Shown in pieces: positions 28,400 to 36,172 of a stretch of 64,000 nt of DNA. The stretch lies in NCBI RefSeq assembly GCF_004801885.1, contig NZ_SSSM01000006.1, positions 1 through 64,000 of the forward strand. The letters run 5' to 3'. How positions within the stretch are numbered: position 1 is the stretch's first letter; every line of letters starts with the position of its first letter. Origin of the DNA: Naasia lichenicola. GTDB lineage: Bacteria > Actinomycetota > Actinomycetes > Actinomycetales > Microbacteriaceae. The translations under genes were made by a program, and so were the position numbers. The notes beneath the pieces are model-generated. The model was not told where the DNA came from, did no database searches, and worked only from the letters and a program-made list of their open reading frames with translations.

Positions 28400-29791
28400 G
28401 TGCCCAAGATCCTCATCGTCGGCGGCGGCTACGCCGGTTTCTACACCGCATGGAAGCTGGAGAAGGCGCTCGGCAAGAACGAGGCCGAGATCGTCGTCGT
28501 CGATCCGCTTCCGTACCTCACCTACCAGCCGTTCCTGCCCGAGGTCGTCGGCGGCAACGTCGAGGCCCGGCACGCGGTGGTCTCGCAGCGCCGTCACCTC
28601 AAGCGGGCGACCATGATCACGGCGCGCGTCACCCAGATCAACCACGCGAAGAAGACCGCCACCCTCACTCCTGAGGTCGGCGACCCGTGGGACATCACCT
28701 ACGACATCATCGTCGTCACGGCTGGCTCGGTCAGCCGCACCTTCCCGATCCCGGGAGTCGCCGACGAGGCGATCGGCCTCAAGGCGATCGAAGAGGCCAT
28801 GGAGATCCGCGACCGGATCATGACCAACTTCGACAAGGCCGCCAACCTGCCTCCCGGACCGGAGCGCCAGCGTCTGCTGACCTTCGTCGTGGTCGGCGGC
28901 GGGTTCGCCGGCATCGAGGTCTTCGCCGAGATGCGTTCCCTCGGCAGCGCCCTGCTCCGTTTCTATCCGCAGCTGCGCTTCGATGACACCTCGTTCCACC
29001 TGATCGAGGCCATGGGTCGGATCATGCCCGAGGTCTCGCTCAAGACCAGCCACTGGGTGCTCAAGAACCTCGCTCAGCGCGGCGCCATGGTGCACCTCGA
29101 CACCCAGCTCAAGTCCGCCGTCGGCGGCGTGATCGAGCTGTCGACCGGTGAGAGCTTCGAGTCCGACGTCATCGTCTGGACCGCAGGCGTCATGGCCACT
29201 CCGATGCTGAAAAACACCGACCTGCCCATCGAGGAGCGCGGACGTCTTCGCGTCCAGGCCGATCTGCGCGTCATCGGCGACGACGGCATCGTTCCCGATG
29301 CCTGGGGCGCGGGCGATGTGTCGGCCGTCCCCGACCTCACCGGTGCGGGCGTCGGCGGATTCTGCGTGCCGAACGCGCAGCACGCCGTCCGCCAGGGCAA
29401 GCGCCTCGCCAAGAACATCACCGCCACCATCCGCGGCGAAGCGCCGAAGGACTACTACCACAAGGGCCTCGGCGCCGTCGCGGGCCTCGGCCCCGGCTAC
29501 GGCGCGTTCCAGTCGGGCAAGCTCGGCATCACCGGATTCCCGGCCTGGATCATGCACCGCGGCTACCACGGTCTCGCCATCCCGACGTGGGAGCGCAAGA
29601 TCCGGGTGATCTGGAACTGGGTGCTCGGATTCTTCCTGGGCCGCGACATCGTCTCCATCGAGGCGCGCACCGAGCCCAGGCTGGCGTTCGAGACCTACGC
29701 TTCGCGTCCGAAGCCTCCGGCAGCCGCCGCACCTGCACAGGCCGAGAACAAGCCGATCCCGCAGGTGTACAGCGAACCGGCGAAGAAGTAG
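28400..29791 (+). CDS. ndh: type II NADH dehydrogenase / NAD(P)-FAD oxidoreductase
   Basis: A 463-residue flavoprotein that passes electrons from NADH to quinone without pumping protons. ILIVGGGYAGFYTAWKLE is the FAD-binding dinucleotide fold, and FVVVGGGFAGIEVFAEM is the NADH-binding one. VIVWTAGVMATPML and AWGAGDVSAVPDL...GVGGFCVPNAQHAVRQG complete the family pattern. The C-terminal hydrophobic/aromatic part (VIWNWVLGFFLGRDIVS) probably lies on the membrane. The start is GTG 28400 with AAGGAG 10 nt upstream. A very long hairpin follows the stop codon. Confidence 0.94.
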   Translation: MPKILIVGGGYAGFYTAWKLEKALGKNEAEIVVVDPLPYLTYQPFLPEVVGGNVEARHAVVSQRRHLKRATMITARVTQINHAKKTATLTPEVGDPWDITYDIIVVTAGSVSRTFPIPGVADEAIGLKAIEEAMEIRDRIMTNFDKAANLPPGPERQRLLTFVVVGGGFAGIEVFAEMRSLGSALLRFYPQLRFDDTSFHLIEAMGRIMPEVSLKTSHWVLKNLAQRGAMVHLDTQLKSAVGGVIELSTGESFESDVIVWTAGVMATPMLKNTDLPIEERGRLRVQADLRVIGDDGIVPDAWGAGDVSAVPDLTGAGVGGFCVPNAQHAVRQGKRLAKNITATIRGEAPKDYYHKGLGAVAGLGPGYGAFQSGKLGITGFPAWIMHRGYHGLAIPTWERKIRVIWNWVLGFFLGRDIVSIEARTEPRLAFETYASRPKPPAAAAPAQAENKPIPQVYSEPAKK

Positions 29792-29799
29792 CAGGTCTT

Positions 29800-29855
29800 C
29801 CTCATACGCAGAGGTCCCCGGCGCACTCGTGCGCTGGGGACCTCTGCGTATGAGG
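29800..29855. terminator. 26-bp-stem hairpin after ndh
   Basis: Positions 29800-29825 pair with 29830-29855 with only one G-T wobble, closing the 4-nt loop CTCG. It ends ndh just before tRNA-Leu. It has no T-tract. This is about twice the usual terminator stem length. Confidence 0.85.
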
Positions 29856-29860
29856 GCATC

Positions 29861-29933
29861 GCCCCCGTAGCCCAATGGCAGAGGCAGACGACTTAAAATC
29901 GTTTCAGTCTGGGTTCGAGTCCCAGCGGGGGCA
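29861..29933 (+). tRNA. tRNA-Leu (anticodon TAA), short variable arm
   Basis: A 73-nt cloverleaf: acceptor GCCCCCG/CGGGGGC, D-stem GCC/GGC, anticodon stem GACGA/TCGTT around loop CTTAAAA (anticodon TAA, positions 34-36) and T-arm CTGGG/CCCAG with TTCGAGT. The discriminator is A. The variable region is only 5 nt (TCAGT), whereas bacterial leucine tRNAs normally have a long extra arm. The CCA end is not encoded. Confidence 0.9.
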
Positions 29934-29982
29934 CCGACGGGTGTCGCTCCTCGCCTGCGCCGCCGGGTAGGCGAGGATGTAC

Positions 29983-30006
29983 GAAGTGGGTCACCTGACC
30001 CACTTC
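29983..30006. promoter_or_regulatory. 24-bp palindromic operator before the TetR operon
   Basis: GAAGTGGGTCA-CC-TGACCCACTTC is a perfect inverted repeat (two 11-nt arms around CC) ending 16 nt before the tetR start codon. Size, position and perfection fit the binding site of the TetR protein encoded just downstream, giving autoregulation of the four-gene operon. Confidence 0.8.
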
Positions 30007-30022
30007 ATACGGACGGGGTCGC

Positions 30023-30625
30023 ATGCAGCGGATCTCGCCCGACGCGCGCCGCGACCAGCTGAGGATCGCCGCATTCGCCGTGATCGCCCGCGACGGGGTC
30101 GCGGGCGCCACCACCCGCGCCATCACCACCGAAGCAGGCATGTCGCTGGCCAGCTTCCACTACGTCTACGAATCGCGGGACGCGCTGCTGGCCGAGGTGC
30201 TCGGCGCCGGCCTCGAGGTCGAGCTCGAGATGATCCGGGCATCCTTCGACCCGGAGCTGCCGATCCTCGAGGCTGCCCGCAGCGCGATGTACGCCTACGT
30301 CGACTATCTGCGGCAGCGGCCGGACATCGAACAGGGACTGTTCGAGCTGATCCTCTACGGCCTGCGCAGCACCGACATGGCCGAGGTCTCGGTCAACGTC
30401 TACGCCCACTACTACGCGGCGGCGGAGACCCTGCTGTCGGAGGCCACGGCCGCCCTCGGGGTGCGGTGGAGCCGCCCGCTGCGCGAGGTCGCCGAGGTCA
30501 TGGTCGCGATGAACGACGGGATCGGCCTCGCCTGGCTGTCCACCCGCGACGATGCGCTCGCGCTGCGTCTCGCCAATGCCGCCGCCGAGCTGCTCGTGAG
30601 CATGGTCGAGGGGGAGGGCAGATGA
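30023..30625 (+). CDS. TetR family transcriptional regulator
   Basis: A 200-residue repressor. The N-terminal helix-turn-helix reads RRDQLRIAAFAVIARDGVAGATTRAITTEAGMSLASFHYVYESRDALLAEVL, the classic TetR pattern. The C-terminal ligand domain (about 65-200) contains LRQRPDIEQGLFELILYGL. The start is ATG 30023. A perfect 24-bp palindrome immediately upstream is the likely operator. Its stop overlaps the MFS transporter start (ATGA), so it is the first gene of the operon and probably represses it until a transported or modified ligand binds. Confidence 0.93.
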   Translation: MQRISPDARRDQLRIAAFAVIARDGVAGATTRAITTEAGMSLASFHYVYESRDALLAEVLGAGLEVELEMIRASFDPELPILEAARSAMYAYVDYLRQRPDIEQGLFELILYGLRSTDMAEVSVNVYAHYYAAAETLLSEATAALGVRWSRPLREVAEVMVAMNDGIGLAWLSTRDDALALRLANAAAELLVSMVEGEGR

Positions 30626-31884
30626 GCATGCAGCAGGACCGGGCCTCCGTCTTCCGTGAGCCGGCCTCTCGAGTCTCCGGCGGATGGATCGCCGCCTTCG
30701 CCGCCGCATGGCTCGGCGTCTGGATGGCGCAGCTCACGCCCATCCAGCTCCTGCTGCCCGTCCAGGTCGAGGCCCAGCTCGCCTCCACCTACTGGGTCGA
30801 CTCGGTCGTCGCCTACGGAGTGATCTCCGGCATCGCAGGAGTCTGCGCCTTCTTCGCCTTCCCGATCACCGGAGCGCTGTCGGATCGCACCACCTCCCGC
30901 TTCGGTCGTCGTCGACCATGGATAGCCGGCGGCGCCGTCCTCTTCGCCGCAGCGCTGGCGCTGCTCGGGCTCCAGACGTCGATGGTCGGCATCGGCATCT
31001 TCTGGGCGCTCGCCATCACCGGCTTCAGCGTCACCGCTTCGGCTCTGACGGCGATGATCTCGGACCGGGTCCCGGTCGACCAGCGGGGCATCGTCTCGGG
31101 CTGGCTCTCCGCGCCGCAGGCGATCGGCACCATCCTCGGCCTGGTGCTGGTCACCATGCTGATCACCGGCCAGTTCCTCGGCTACCTCGCCGTCGCGGTC
31201 CTGCTGGTGGTCCTCGTGATCCCGTTCCTCCTGACCACCGGTGATCAGGTGCTCGCGGCCGATGAGCGCCCGCGCCTCACTCCCGGCGCGGTCGTGGCCG
31301 GGTTCTGGATCAGCCCGCGCGCGTATCCGGACTTCGGCTGGACCCTCGCCGGCCGGGTGCTGGTCAACCTGGGCAACGCCCTCGGCACGACCCTGCTGCT
31401 CTACTTCCTCATGTTCGGACTGGGCGATGCCGACGCCGAGGACGACCTCGTGCTGCTGAGCCTCGTCTACCTCGTCTTCATCGTCATCGCCAGCCTCGGC
31501 GCGGGGCGGCTGTCGGACCGCCTCGGACGCCGGCGCGCCTTCGTCGGCGTCTCGGCCGTGCTGCAGGGCATCGCCGCCGTGCTCCTCGCCGTCGTCCCCA
31601 GCCTGCCGACCGCCATCGTCGGCGCCGGCTTCCTCGGCCTCGGCTACGGATGCTTCCTCGCCGTCGACCAGGCGCTGGCCTCGCAGGTGCTGCCCGATCC
31701 CGCCTCCCATGGCAAGGACCTCGGCATCATGAACATCGCCGTCGCCGTTCCCCAAGCCTTCGGCCCGCTCGTCGGAGCGGGCGTCGTCGCCGCGACCGGC
31801 GGCTTCGCCGGCCTCTTCCTCGCTTCCGCTGCGCTCTCGATCATCGGAGCGGCAGCCGTCTTCCGTGTCAAAGGAGTCCGATGA
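30622..31884 (+). CDS. MFS transporter
   Basis: A 420-residue major facilitator with 12 predicted membrane helices. The cytoplasmic loop ALSDRTTSRFGRRRPWIAGG after helix 2, and the matching GRLSDRLGRRRAF after helix 8, are the two MFS signature loops. The loop sequence with FGRRRPW is seen in sugar-type and efflux-type members, so direction of transport is not clear. The start is ATG 30622 behind GGGGGAGGG, overlapping tetR by 4 nt. It overlaps the next gene by 4 nt as well. It presumably moves the substrate or product of the two enzymes that follow. Confidence 0.9.
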   Translation: MSMQQDRASVFREPASRVSGGWIAAFAAAWLGVWMAQLTPIQLLLPVQVEAQLASTYWVDSVVAYGVISGIAGVCAFFAFPITGALSDRTTSRFGRRRPWIAGGAVLFAAALALLGLQTSMVGIGIFWALAITGFSVTASALTAMISDRVPVDQRGIVSGWLSAPQAIGTILGLVLVTMLITGQFLGYLAVAVLLVVLVIPFLLTTGDQVLAADERPRLTPGAVVAGFWISPRAYPDFGWTLAGRVLVNLGNALGTTLLLYFLMFGLGDADAEDDLVLLSLVYLVFIVIASLGAGRLSDRLGRRRAFVGVSAVLQGIAAVLLAVVPSLPTAIVGAGFLGLGYGCFLAVDQALASQVLPDPASHGKDLGIMNIAVAVPQAFGPLVGAGVVAATGGFAGLFLASAALSIIGAAAVFRVKGVR

Positions 31885-33116
31885 GAACCATCAGCCTGGA
31901 GCGGCCCGCAGCCGGCGTCTCCTTCGGCGACGACCGCTACTGGGAGGGGCTGACGGCAGCGACGGCCCACCTGGACCCGCCGCTCGGGGTGATCTCGCTC
32001 GAAGCGCTCGCCTCCAACGCCTTCGACATGCTGCGACGGGCGAATGGGATGCCCATCCGCGTCGCCTCGAAGTCGGTCCGAGTGCGCTCGGTCCTGGACT
32101 CCGTGCTCGCTCTGCCCGGATTCGCGGGTGTGCTCAGCTACACCCTCGCGGAGTCGCTGTGGCTCGCCGAGACGATCGACGACGTCGTGCTGGCCTATCC
32201 GACAGTGGATCGCGGCGCGCTGCGCCGCCTGATGGAGTCCGAGCTGCTGGCCGCACGAGTCACCCTGATGGTCGACTCCGTCGCCCACCTCGACCTCATC
32301 GACGCGGTGCTGCCCCCTGACCGTCGTCCTGTGCTCCAGGTCGCCATCGAGCTCGACACGTCGTTCACCGCGCCCGTGCTCGGCCGGATGGGCGTCTGGC
32401 GCTCGCCGATCCACGACGCTGCAGGAGCGGTGGAACTCGCCCGTGCCATCTCGGGGCGGCGCGGCTTCGCCCTCGTCGGCATGATGGCGTACGAGTCGCA
32501 GATCGCCGGCCTGCCCGATGATCCGCCCGGTCAGCGCGCCCGTGCCGGCATTGTGCGGCGGATGCAGAAGGCCTCGTTCGCCGAGCTGCTCGAGCGCCGC
32601 GGAGAGGTGGTCTCCGCCGTCCGCACCGTCGCCGATCTGCGCTTCGTGAACGGCGGAGGGACCGGGTCACTCGAACTCACCTCCGCGGACCCGTCGGTCA
32701 CCGAGCTGGGCGCGGGCAGCGGACTGCTCGGCGGGCACACCTTCGACAACTTCACCCGCTTCTCGCCGGCCCCGGCCGCGGCGTTCGCCCTTCCGGTCGT
32801 GCGCAAGGCCGAGCCGGGATCGGCGACGCTCCTCGGCGGCGGCTGGGTCGCCTCCGGGCCGCCCGCCGCGGACCGGCTCCCTCGGATCGAGTGGCCGCGA
32901 GGGCTGCACTTCGCCCGCTACGAGATGGCGGGAGAGGTGCAGACGCCGGTGCTGGGCGAGGCCGCCGCCGACCTCGCTCTGGGGGACCGGGTGTGGCTGC
33001 GTCACGCGAAGTCGGGTGAGCTCAGCGAGCACATCGACGAGTTCCACATCGTCGACGGCGGAGCGGTGGTCGACGTGGTGCCGACCTACCGCGGCGAAGG
33101 CACGGCGTTCCTGTGA
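31881..33116 (+). CDS. PLP-dependent alanine racemase-fold enzyme (D-threonine aldolase / D-serine deaminase-like)
   Basis: A 411-residue enzyme of PLP fold type III. PLGVISLEALASNAFDML...IRVASKSVRVRSVLDSVL gives the PLP lysine (SKS) at the end of strand 1, and VQLEL-like strands, VGMMAYES and RFVNGGGTGSLELT (phosphate-binding) follow. The C-terminal beta domain has LSEHIDEFHIVDGG, where His and acidic residues could hold a metal as in D-serine dehydratase. Activities in this family are D-threonine/3-hydroxyaspartate aldolase and D-serine dehydratase. Which applies here is not visible. The start is ATG 31881 behind AAGGAG, overlapping MFS by 4 nt. Confidence 0.85.
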   Translation: MRTISLERPAAGVSFGDDRYWEGLTAATAHLDPPLGVISLEALASNAFDMLRRANGMPIRVASKSVRVRSVLDSVLALPGFAGVLSYTLAESLWLAETIDDVVLAYPTVDRGALRRLMESELLAARVTLMVDSVAHLDLIDAVLPPDRRPVLQVAIELDTSFTAPVLGRMGVWRSPIHDAAGAVELARAISGRRGFALVGMMAYESQIAGLPDDPPGQRARAGIVRRMQKASFAELLERRGEVVSAVRTVADLRFVNGGGTGSLELTSADPSVTELGAGSGLLGGHTFDNFTRFSPAPAAAFALPVVRKAEPGSATLLGGGWVASGPPAADRLPRIEWPRGLHFARYEMAGEVQTPVLGEAAADLALGDRVWLRHAKSGELSEHIDEFHIVDGGAVVDVVPTYRGEGTAFL

Positions 33117-34447
33117 CGAGCGTGGCGTCGCCGCGGACGACGAGTGGCGTCCGATGGCGCAATTGGGGTCGCAACCAGAGCGTGGTGCCTCAGGCGGTCG
33201 CCCGTCCGATCACTGTCGACGCCGTGCAGGAGATCGTCCGCGATGCGGCCGCCCGAGGTCAGCGGGTCAAGGCGGTCGGAGCAGGACACAGCTTCACCGA
33301 CATCGCCGTGGCGCCGGGCATCCAGCTGCAGCTCGACGGGTTGGACGGCCTCCTAGGTGTCGATCGGGCGACCGGTGAGGCCACCTTCGCCGGAGGCACC
33401 CGGCTGTTCCAGATCCCCGCTCTGCTCGCCCCGCACGGCCTGGCCATGCAGAACCTCGGCGACATCGACCGGCAGAGCATCAGCGGCGCCATCTCGACGG
33501 GCACGCACGGCAGCGGCACCCGGTTCGGCGGGATCTCGACCCAGGTCAGCGCCGTGCTGCTCGTCATCGGCGATGGATCGCTGCTCCGCGTCTCGCAGCA
33601 GGAGAACCCCGAGCTGCTGCCCGCGGTCGCCCTCGGCCTCGGTGCTCTCGGGATCATCGTCGAGGTCACGCTCCGCTGCGTTCCGGCCCTCGTCCTGCGC
33701 GCCGACGAGCGTCCCGAGCCGCTCGACGAGCTGCTGGAATCGATCGTCGAGCGAGCCGGACTCGTCGACCACCTCGACGCATACTGGTTTCCGCATACAT
33801 CCGCCGCGCTCGTGAAGACGAACACCCGGCTCGAACCCGGGGCGATCCCCGAACCGCCGTCGCGGCTGCGCAGCTTCGTCGACGACGAGCTGCTGAGCAA
33901 TGAGGTTTTCCGTGCGGTCTGCGCGCTCGGCACCGTGGCTCCCGGATTGATCCCGGGGATGAATCGGCTCGCGAATGCGGCCGTCGCCCAGCGCACCTAC
34001 AGCGACTGGTCGCACCGGGTCTTCGTCGCCTCCCGGACCGTTCGATTCGTCGAGCAGGAGTACGCGGTGCCCGCCGAATCGCTTCCCGAGGTCGTCCGCC
34101 AGATCCGTGCATTCATCGACCGCCGTGACCTGCGGATCTCATTCCCCGTCGAGCTGCGCTTCACGGCCGCCGACGAGCTGATGCTGTCGACCGCCTCCGG
34201 GCGAGCCACGGGCTACGTCGCGGTGCATCGCTACTACCGGGACGACCATCGCGAATACTTCGCCGGCGTCGAGGACATCTGCCGCGCGGTCGGCGGGCGT
34301 CCGCACTGGGGGAAGCTGCACACCCAGACCGCGCAATCGCTCCGTCGGCTGTACCCCCGCTTCGACGAGTTCACGGCCGCCCGCGATCGCCTGGACCCGT
34401 CGCGGACCTTCGCCAACGGCTATCTGGATCGGGTCCTGGGCGACTGA
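33113..34447 (+). CDS. FAD-linked sugar-lactone/alditol oxidase (D-arabinono-1,4-lactone oxidase family)
   Basis: A 444-residue VAO-type flavoenzyme. The PCMH FAD domain shows VKAVGAGHSFTDIAVA (the GHS motif where FAD may be attached to His), QNLGDIDRQSISGAISTGTHGSG and GALGIIVEVTLR. The ALO domain ends with the family motif PHWGKLH, followed by YPRFDEFTAARDRLDPSRTFANGYL. Relatives oxidise L-gulono-lactone, D-arabinono-lactone or alditols with oxygen. The start is GTG 33113, overlapping the previous stop by 4 nt. It is the last gene of the TetR operon. Its pairing with a PLP fold-III enzyme suggests a small hydroxylated substrate, by inference only. Confidence 0.88.
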   Translation: MTSVASPRTTSGVRWRNWGRNQSVVPQAVARPITVDAVQEIVRDAAARGQRVKAVGAGHSFTDIAVAPGIQLQLDGLDGLLGVDRATGEATFAGGTRLFQIPALLAPHGLAMQNLGDIDRQSISGAISTGTHGSGTRFGGISTQVSAVLLVIGDGSLLRVSQQENPELLPAVALGLGALGIIVEVTLRCVPALVLRADERPEPLDELLESIVERAGLVDHLDAYWFPHTSAALVKTNTRLEPGAIPEPPSRLRSFVDDELLSNEVFRAVCALGTVAPGLIPGMNRLANAAVAQRTYSDWSHRVFVASRTVRFVEQEYAVPAESLPEVVRQIRAFIDRRDLRISFPVELRFTAADELMLSTASGRATGYVAVHRYYRDDHREYFAGVEDICRAVGGRPHWGKLHTQTAQSLRRLYPRFDEFTAARDRLDPSRTFANGYLDRVLGD

Positions 34448-34527
34448 ATGCTGATCGTGGGATCGATGTCTCCTACGGCTGTCCTTCGAGCCCGCTGAGT
34501 TGCCTCAGTAGCTGAGAAACGCACAGC

Positions 34528-34533
34528 TATAGT
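34528..34533 (+). promoter_or_regulatory. -10 element (TATAGT) for leaderless lemA mRNA
   Basis: TATAGT, near consensus, is followed by GGCCGC and ATG 34540. No ribosome-binding site is present, so this is one of the clearest leaderless starts in the window. Confidence 0.7.
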
Positions 34534-34539
34534 GGCCGC

Positions 34540-35106
34540 ATGGAAATCCTGATCCCGATTCTCATCGTGGTCGCGCTCGTCGTCATCGTCGGAATCTACC
34601 TGTGGGCGACGTACAACTCGCTCGTCACGCTGGGTGTCCGGGTCGATGAGGCGTGGAGCGACATCACGGTCCAGCTGAAGCGCCGTGCCGATCTGATTCC
34701 CAACCTGATCGAGTCGGTGAAGGGCTATGCCGCGCACGAGAAGGGCGTCTTCGAAGCGGTCACCCGGGCGCGAGCGGAGACGCTGAGCGCCAGCACCCCC
34801 GCCCAGGCGGGCGAGGCTGAGAATCACATGCAGTCCGCGCTCAAGAGCATCTTCGCGGTCGCCGAGGCGTATCCGCAGCTGCAGGCCAGCCAGAACTTCC
34901 TCCAGCTGCAGAGCGAGCTGGTCGACACCGAGGACAAGATCCAGGCCTCGCGGCGGTTCTACAACGGCGGCGTGCGGGAGCTGAACACCAAGGTCAAGAT
35001 ATTCCCGAACAACCTGTTCGCCCGAGGTCTCGGATTCACCCAGCGCGACTTCTTCGAGGTCTCCGAGCCGGCCGCCATCGCCGAACCGCCCCGCGTCCAG
35101 TTCTGA
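34540..35106 (+). CDS. lemA: LemA family protein
   Basis: A 188-residue membrane protein with a short outside N-terminus, one transmembrane helix (about 4-24) and a four-helix cytoplasmic domain. The family motif RVDEAWSDITVQLKRRADLIPNLIESVKGYAAHE is intact, as are the C-terminal YNGGVRELNTKVKIFPNNLFA and FEV. LemA proteins are found next to HtpX peptidases, as here, but their molecular role is not established. Leaderless start from TATAGT. Confidence 0.95.
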   Translation: MEILIPILIVVALVVIVGIYLWATYNSLVTLGVRVDEAWSDITVQLKRRADLIPNLIESVKGYAAHEKGVFEAVTRARAETLSASTPAQAGEAENHMQSALKSIFAVAEAYPQLQASQNFLQLQSELVDTEDKIQASRRFYNGGVRELNTKVKIFPNNLFARGLGFTQRDFFEVSEPAAIAEPPRVQF

Positions 35107-35136
35107 TCCGCCCGCGGCGCGCCAGCGCCGCAGGGT

Positions 35137-35184
35137 TTCATGGTGAGTAGCCGCGCACGCTTGCGCGGCGTATCGAACCATGAA
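35137..35184. repeat. nested hairpin between lemA and htpX
   Basis: The outer arms TTCATGGT (35137-35144) and ACCATGAA (35177-35184) enclose an inner stem CCGCGCA (35151-35157)/TGCGCGG (35162-35168) with a 4-nt CGCT loop. The inner word resembles CGCACGCTTGCGC at 58341, part of the 58-kb repeats. It may end lemA transcription or uncouple it from htpX. Confidence 0.7.
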
Positions 35185-35272
35185 GGGCCGCCGACGGCGC
35201 AGAGTCGCTGACCGTGTAGCTCCTCGTCCTCTCAGCTCCTGTTATCGCACCGCTCCATAGACCGAAGGCCCC

Positions 35273-36172
35273 GTGTACTCCGCAATAGCGAAGAACAAGC
35301 GCAACACCGTCTTCATCATGGTGTTCTTCTTCATCCTGATCGGCGTCCTGGGTCTGGTCGTCAGCTACCTCTACAGTCCCGGCAACTACACGATCGCCAT
35401 CGTCGTGGTCGTCGGCGCGGCTCTCTACGCGTGGTTCCAGTACTTCATGGCGACCCGGCAGGCGCTCGCCATGGCCGGCGCGGTCGAGATCCAGAAGGTC
35501 GACAACCCGCGCCTGTACCGCATCGTCGAGAACCTGTCGATCGCCACCGGCACGCCCATGCCGAAGGTCTACATCGTCGACGATCCTGCTCCGAACGCCT
35601 TCGCGACCGGACGCGACCCCGAGCACGCGGTCGTCGCGGCAACGACCGGTCTGCTGGCCCTGATGGACGACGCCGAGCTCGAGGGCGTCATGGCGCACGA
35701 GCTCGGGCACGTGCGCAACTACGACATCCGGGTCTCCATGGTCGTCTACGGACTGGTCGTGGCCGTGGGCCTCATCTCCGACATCCTGCTGCGGATGGCC
35801 TTCTTCGGCGGCGGCCGCAACCGCGGCGGGAACAGCAACGACGGCGGCGGGATGATCCTGCTGGTCGTCGGGCTCGTCGCCGCGGTGCTCGCGCCGATCG
35901 TCGCGTCCCTCGTCCAGCTCGCCGTGTCCCGGCAGCGCGAGTACCTCGCGGATGCGACCGGGGCCCTGACCACACGTCACCCCGACGCCCTGGCCAGCGC
36001 GCTGGAGAAGCTCGAAGGCTACGGCCGGCCGCTGCGCAAGCAGAATTCGTCGATGGCCCATCTGTGGATCGCCGATCCGCTGAAGAAGGGCGCGCTCGAG
36101 AGGCTGTTCAGCACGCATCCGCCGATCGCGGATCGCGTCGCCCGCCTCGAGAAGATGGGCGGCTCCTTCTAG
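35273..36172 (+). CDS. htpX: M48 family zinc metalloprotease HtpX-like
   Basis: A 299-residue integral membrane protease for quality control of membrane proteins. Two N-terminal membrane helices (about 12-32 and 39-58) precede the catalytic VMAHELGHVRNYDIR (HExxH, His-Glu-x-x-His) and two more helices (about 158-176 and 192-218). The distal zinc ligand Glu is in SRQREYLADATGA. The THPP..ER-like end reads FSTHPPIADRVARLEKM. A Gly/Asn-rich loop GGGRNRGGNSNDGGG lies between helices 3 and 4. The start is GTG 35273. Paired with lemA. Confidence 0.95.
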   Translation: MYSAIAKNKRNTVFIMVFFFILIGVLGLVVSYLYSPGNYTIAIVVVVGAALYAWFQYFMATRQALAMAGAVEIQKVDNPRLYRIVENLSIATGTPMPKVYIVDDPAPNAFATGRDPEHAVVAATTGLLALMDDAELEGVMAHELGHVRNYDIRVSMVVYGLVVAVGLISDILLRMAFFGGGRNRGGNSNDGGGMILLVVGLVAAVLAPIVASLVQLAVSRQREYLADATGALTTRHPDALASALEKLEGYGRPLRKQNSSMAHLWIADPLKKGALERLFSTHPPIADRVARLEKMGGSF

